Source: Janthinobacterium agaricidamnosum NBRC 102515 = DSM 9628
Lineage (GTDB): Bacteria > Pseudomonadota > Gammaproteobacteria > Burkholderiales > Burkholderiaceae_D
Reading direction: 5' to 3'
Assembly: GCF_000723165.1 (NCBI RefSeq)
Contig: NZ_HG322949.1
Span: forward strand, 3,190,782-3,254,781
DNA length: 64,000 bases
Each line of letters begins with the position of its first letter. Position 1 is the stretch's first letter. Under the pieces are notes generated by a model. That model saw only the letters and a list, made by a program, of their open reading frames with translations, ran no database searches and was not told the DNA's origin. The position numbers and the translations under genes were made by a program. Positions 63,021 to 64,000 of the stretch are shown here, one piece after another.

Positions 63021-64000
63021 ATGTCTTACTCCAGAACGTTGCTCCCTGCGGCCATCGCCATCATATTGAGCCTCGCCGCCTGCGGCGGCGACAAGGAGAC
63101 GGCAAGCACCGTGCCACCGCTCCCAACCGGCCGCTGGATCGCCGGCGATCTGCATACCCACACCACCCAATCCGCCGATGCCGATGTCAGCCAGACGCTG
63201 GATAAAGTCCTGGGCAAGGCGTTCGCCAGTTACGGCCTCGATTGGATGGCGGTCTCCAACCATTTGCGTGTTTCCACTTAACGATGCCGCGCCCAACATC
63301 GTGTTCGCCATCGAAGGCATGGTGGGCAACCAGATGGAGCCGGACCGTGGCGGCTACACGGCAGCCTATACGGACGACAATGCGTTGCTGCGCGTCTATG
63401 GCGGCGTCGATTACGTGGTGGCCAAACTGGGCGGACCATGGGATGCGCTGCTGGGCGAGGGCCGCCGCATCTGGAACCTGACCGATTCGGACACCCACTT
63501 CAAGATCGTCGGCGGCAACAGCAGCGGCTATTTCCCGGGCGAGTATGCGAAGAACTATGTATTCAATAGCGCGCAAGGCGTGCCCCTCGCGAAAGACTTG
63601 CTGGCCGGCCTGCGCTCGGGCAAGATGTTCTCCACCTACGGCGACCTGATTAACGCGCTGGACTTCAACCTGGCCAGCAAGGACGACCGCAAAGAGATGG
63701 GCGGCGAGCTGAAGGTCGGCAACGGCGACAAGGTGACCATTACCATCCGCTTCAAGAGCCCGGCTAAAAACAACTACGAAAAGCCGGTCGATAGCGGCGT
63801 GGCCGCCAACCTCAAGCCAGTGGTCGATCATATCGATCTGATCGCCGGCGATGTCGGCGCGAAGGCGGCGGCGGGAACCGCGGCCTACAACGTTGCCGGC
63901 AATGCCAGCACCAGCGTGGTCAAGCGCTTCACCAGCGCGGACTGGAAAGTCGATGCCGATGGCTACTATAGCGTGAGCTACCAGACCACCGCGACCAGGA
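63021..64000 (+). pseudogene. PHP-domain lipoprotein with internal deletion and frameshift, cut by window end
   Basis: The first frame (63021-63281) gives a lipoprotein signal (IAIILSLAACGGDKET) and the start of a PHP phosphoesterase (WIAGDLHTHTTQSADADVSQ, YGLDWMAVSNHLRVS), then stops. From 63280 another frame continues NDAAPNIVFAIEGMVGNQME and stays open to the window edge (later GKMFSTYGDLINALDFNL). The metal-binding segments expected between NHLR and the FAIEGM region are missing. So several hundred bases appear deleted and the frame shifted. Probably a non-functional remnant of a metal-dependent phosphoesterase. Confidence 0.7.

Overview
The window is GC-rich, gene-dense chromosomal DNA. 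Its gene set points to a betaproteobacterium of the Oxalobacteraceae (Janthinobacterium/Duganella/Massilia type): an alanine/D-amino-acid module with an Lrp activator, CioAB oxidase, a glpSTPQV-type glycerol importer, nasA/nirBD with a sigma54 promoter, and many diguanylate cyclases. The genus is inferred from gene content only.

Layout. 1-4.4 kb: the start of an lldD-like gene (cut by the window edge), a PhyH-type dioxygenase, an AraC regulator, three identical tRNA-Arg(ACG) genes and ridA. 4.9-10 kb: a hybrid sensor kinase, a receiver-GGDEF protein, a small HhH protein and a soluble NarL-type kinase. 10.1-14.2 kb: type II NADH dehydrogenase, a secreted beta-rich protein and a chemoreceptor. 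14.5-18.3 kb: a copper-resistance operon (two His/Met-rich exported proteins, TolC-type lipoprotein, Tat-exported multicopper oxidase) behind a textbook CueR/MerR-type promoter with a 19-bp spacer. 18.3-21 kb: cioAB with its DUF2474 small subunit. 21-27.5 kb: a diguanylate cyclase, an FMN reductase, alr-dadA with a divergent Lrp-type regulator, and two small genes. 27.5-37.7 kb: a complete glycerol operon glpD-S-T-P-Q-DUF2160-V-K with divergent glpR. 38.4-42.8 kb: MarR regulator, a large Cache/PAS/GGDEF protein and cysC. 43.3-49.9 kb: the most unusual locus (below). 50.2-58.5 kb: the assimilatory nitrate/nitrite operon narK-nirB-nirD-nasB-nasA with a sigma54 promoter and an ANTAR-type two-hairpin antitermination leader. 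58.8-64 kb: a lipoprotein alpha/beta hydrolase, an exported CHAT protease with TPR-like repeats, and a PHP-domain lipoprotein pseudogene running off the window.

The locus at 43.3-49.9 kb is a tightly coupled five-gene operon: a VioB-type ferritin-like protein, two consecutive proteins that look like the N- and C-terminal halves of a LodA/GoxA (cysteine tryptophylquinone) oxidase, a QhpD-like radical SAM/SPASM maturase, and an FAD monooxygenase of the LodB/QhpG type. I infer a split quinone-cofactor oxidase with a dedicated post-translational maturation system, possibly linked to amino-acid-derived imine chemistry through the VioB-like partner. I do not recognise this combination as a described system.

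Mobile and repeat DNA is light: two MITE-like elements with 16-bp terminal inverted repeats and TTA target duplications, one related perfect palindrome, one 103/117-bp dispersed repeat in two copies, and a few gene remnants (an aminotransferase-like C-terminus, a frameshifted antitoxin-like gene, the PHP pseudogene).
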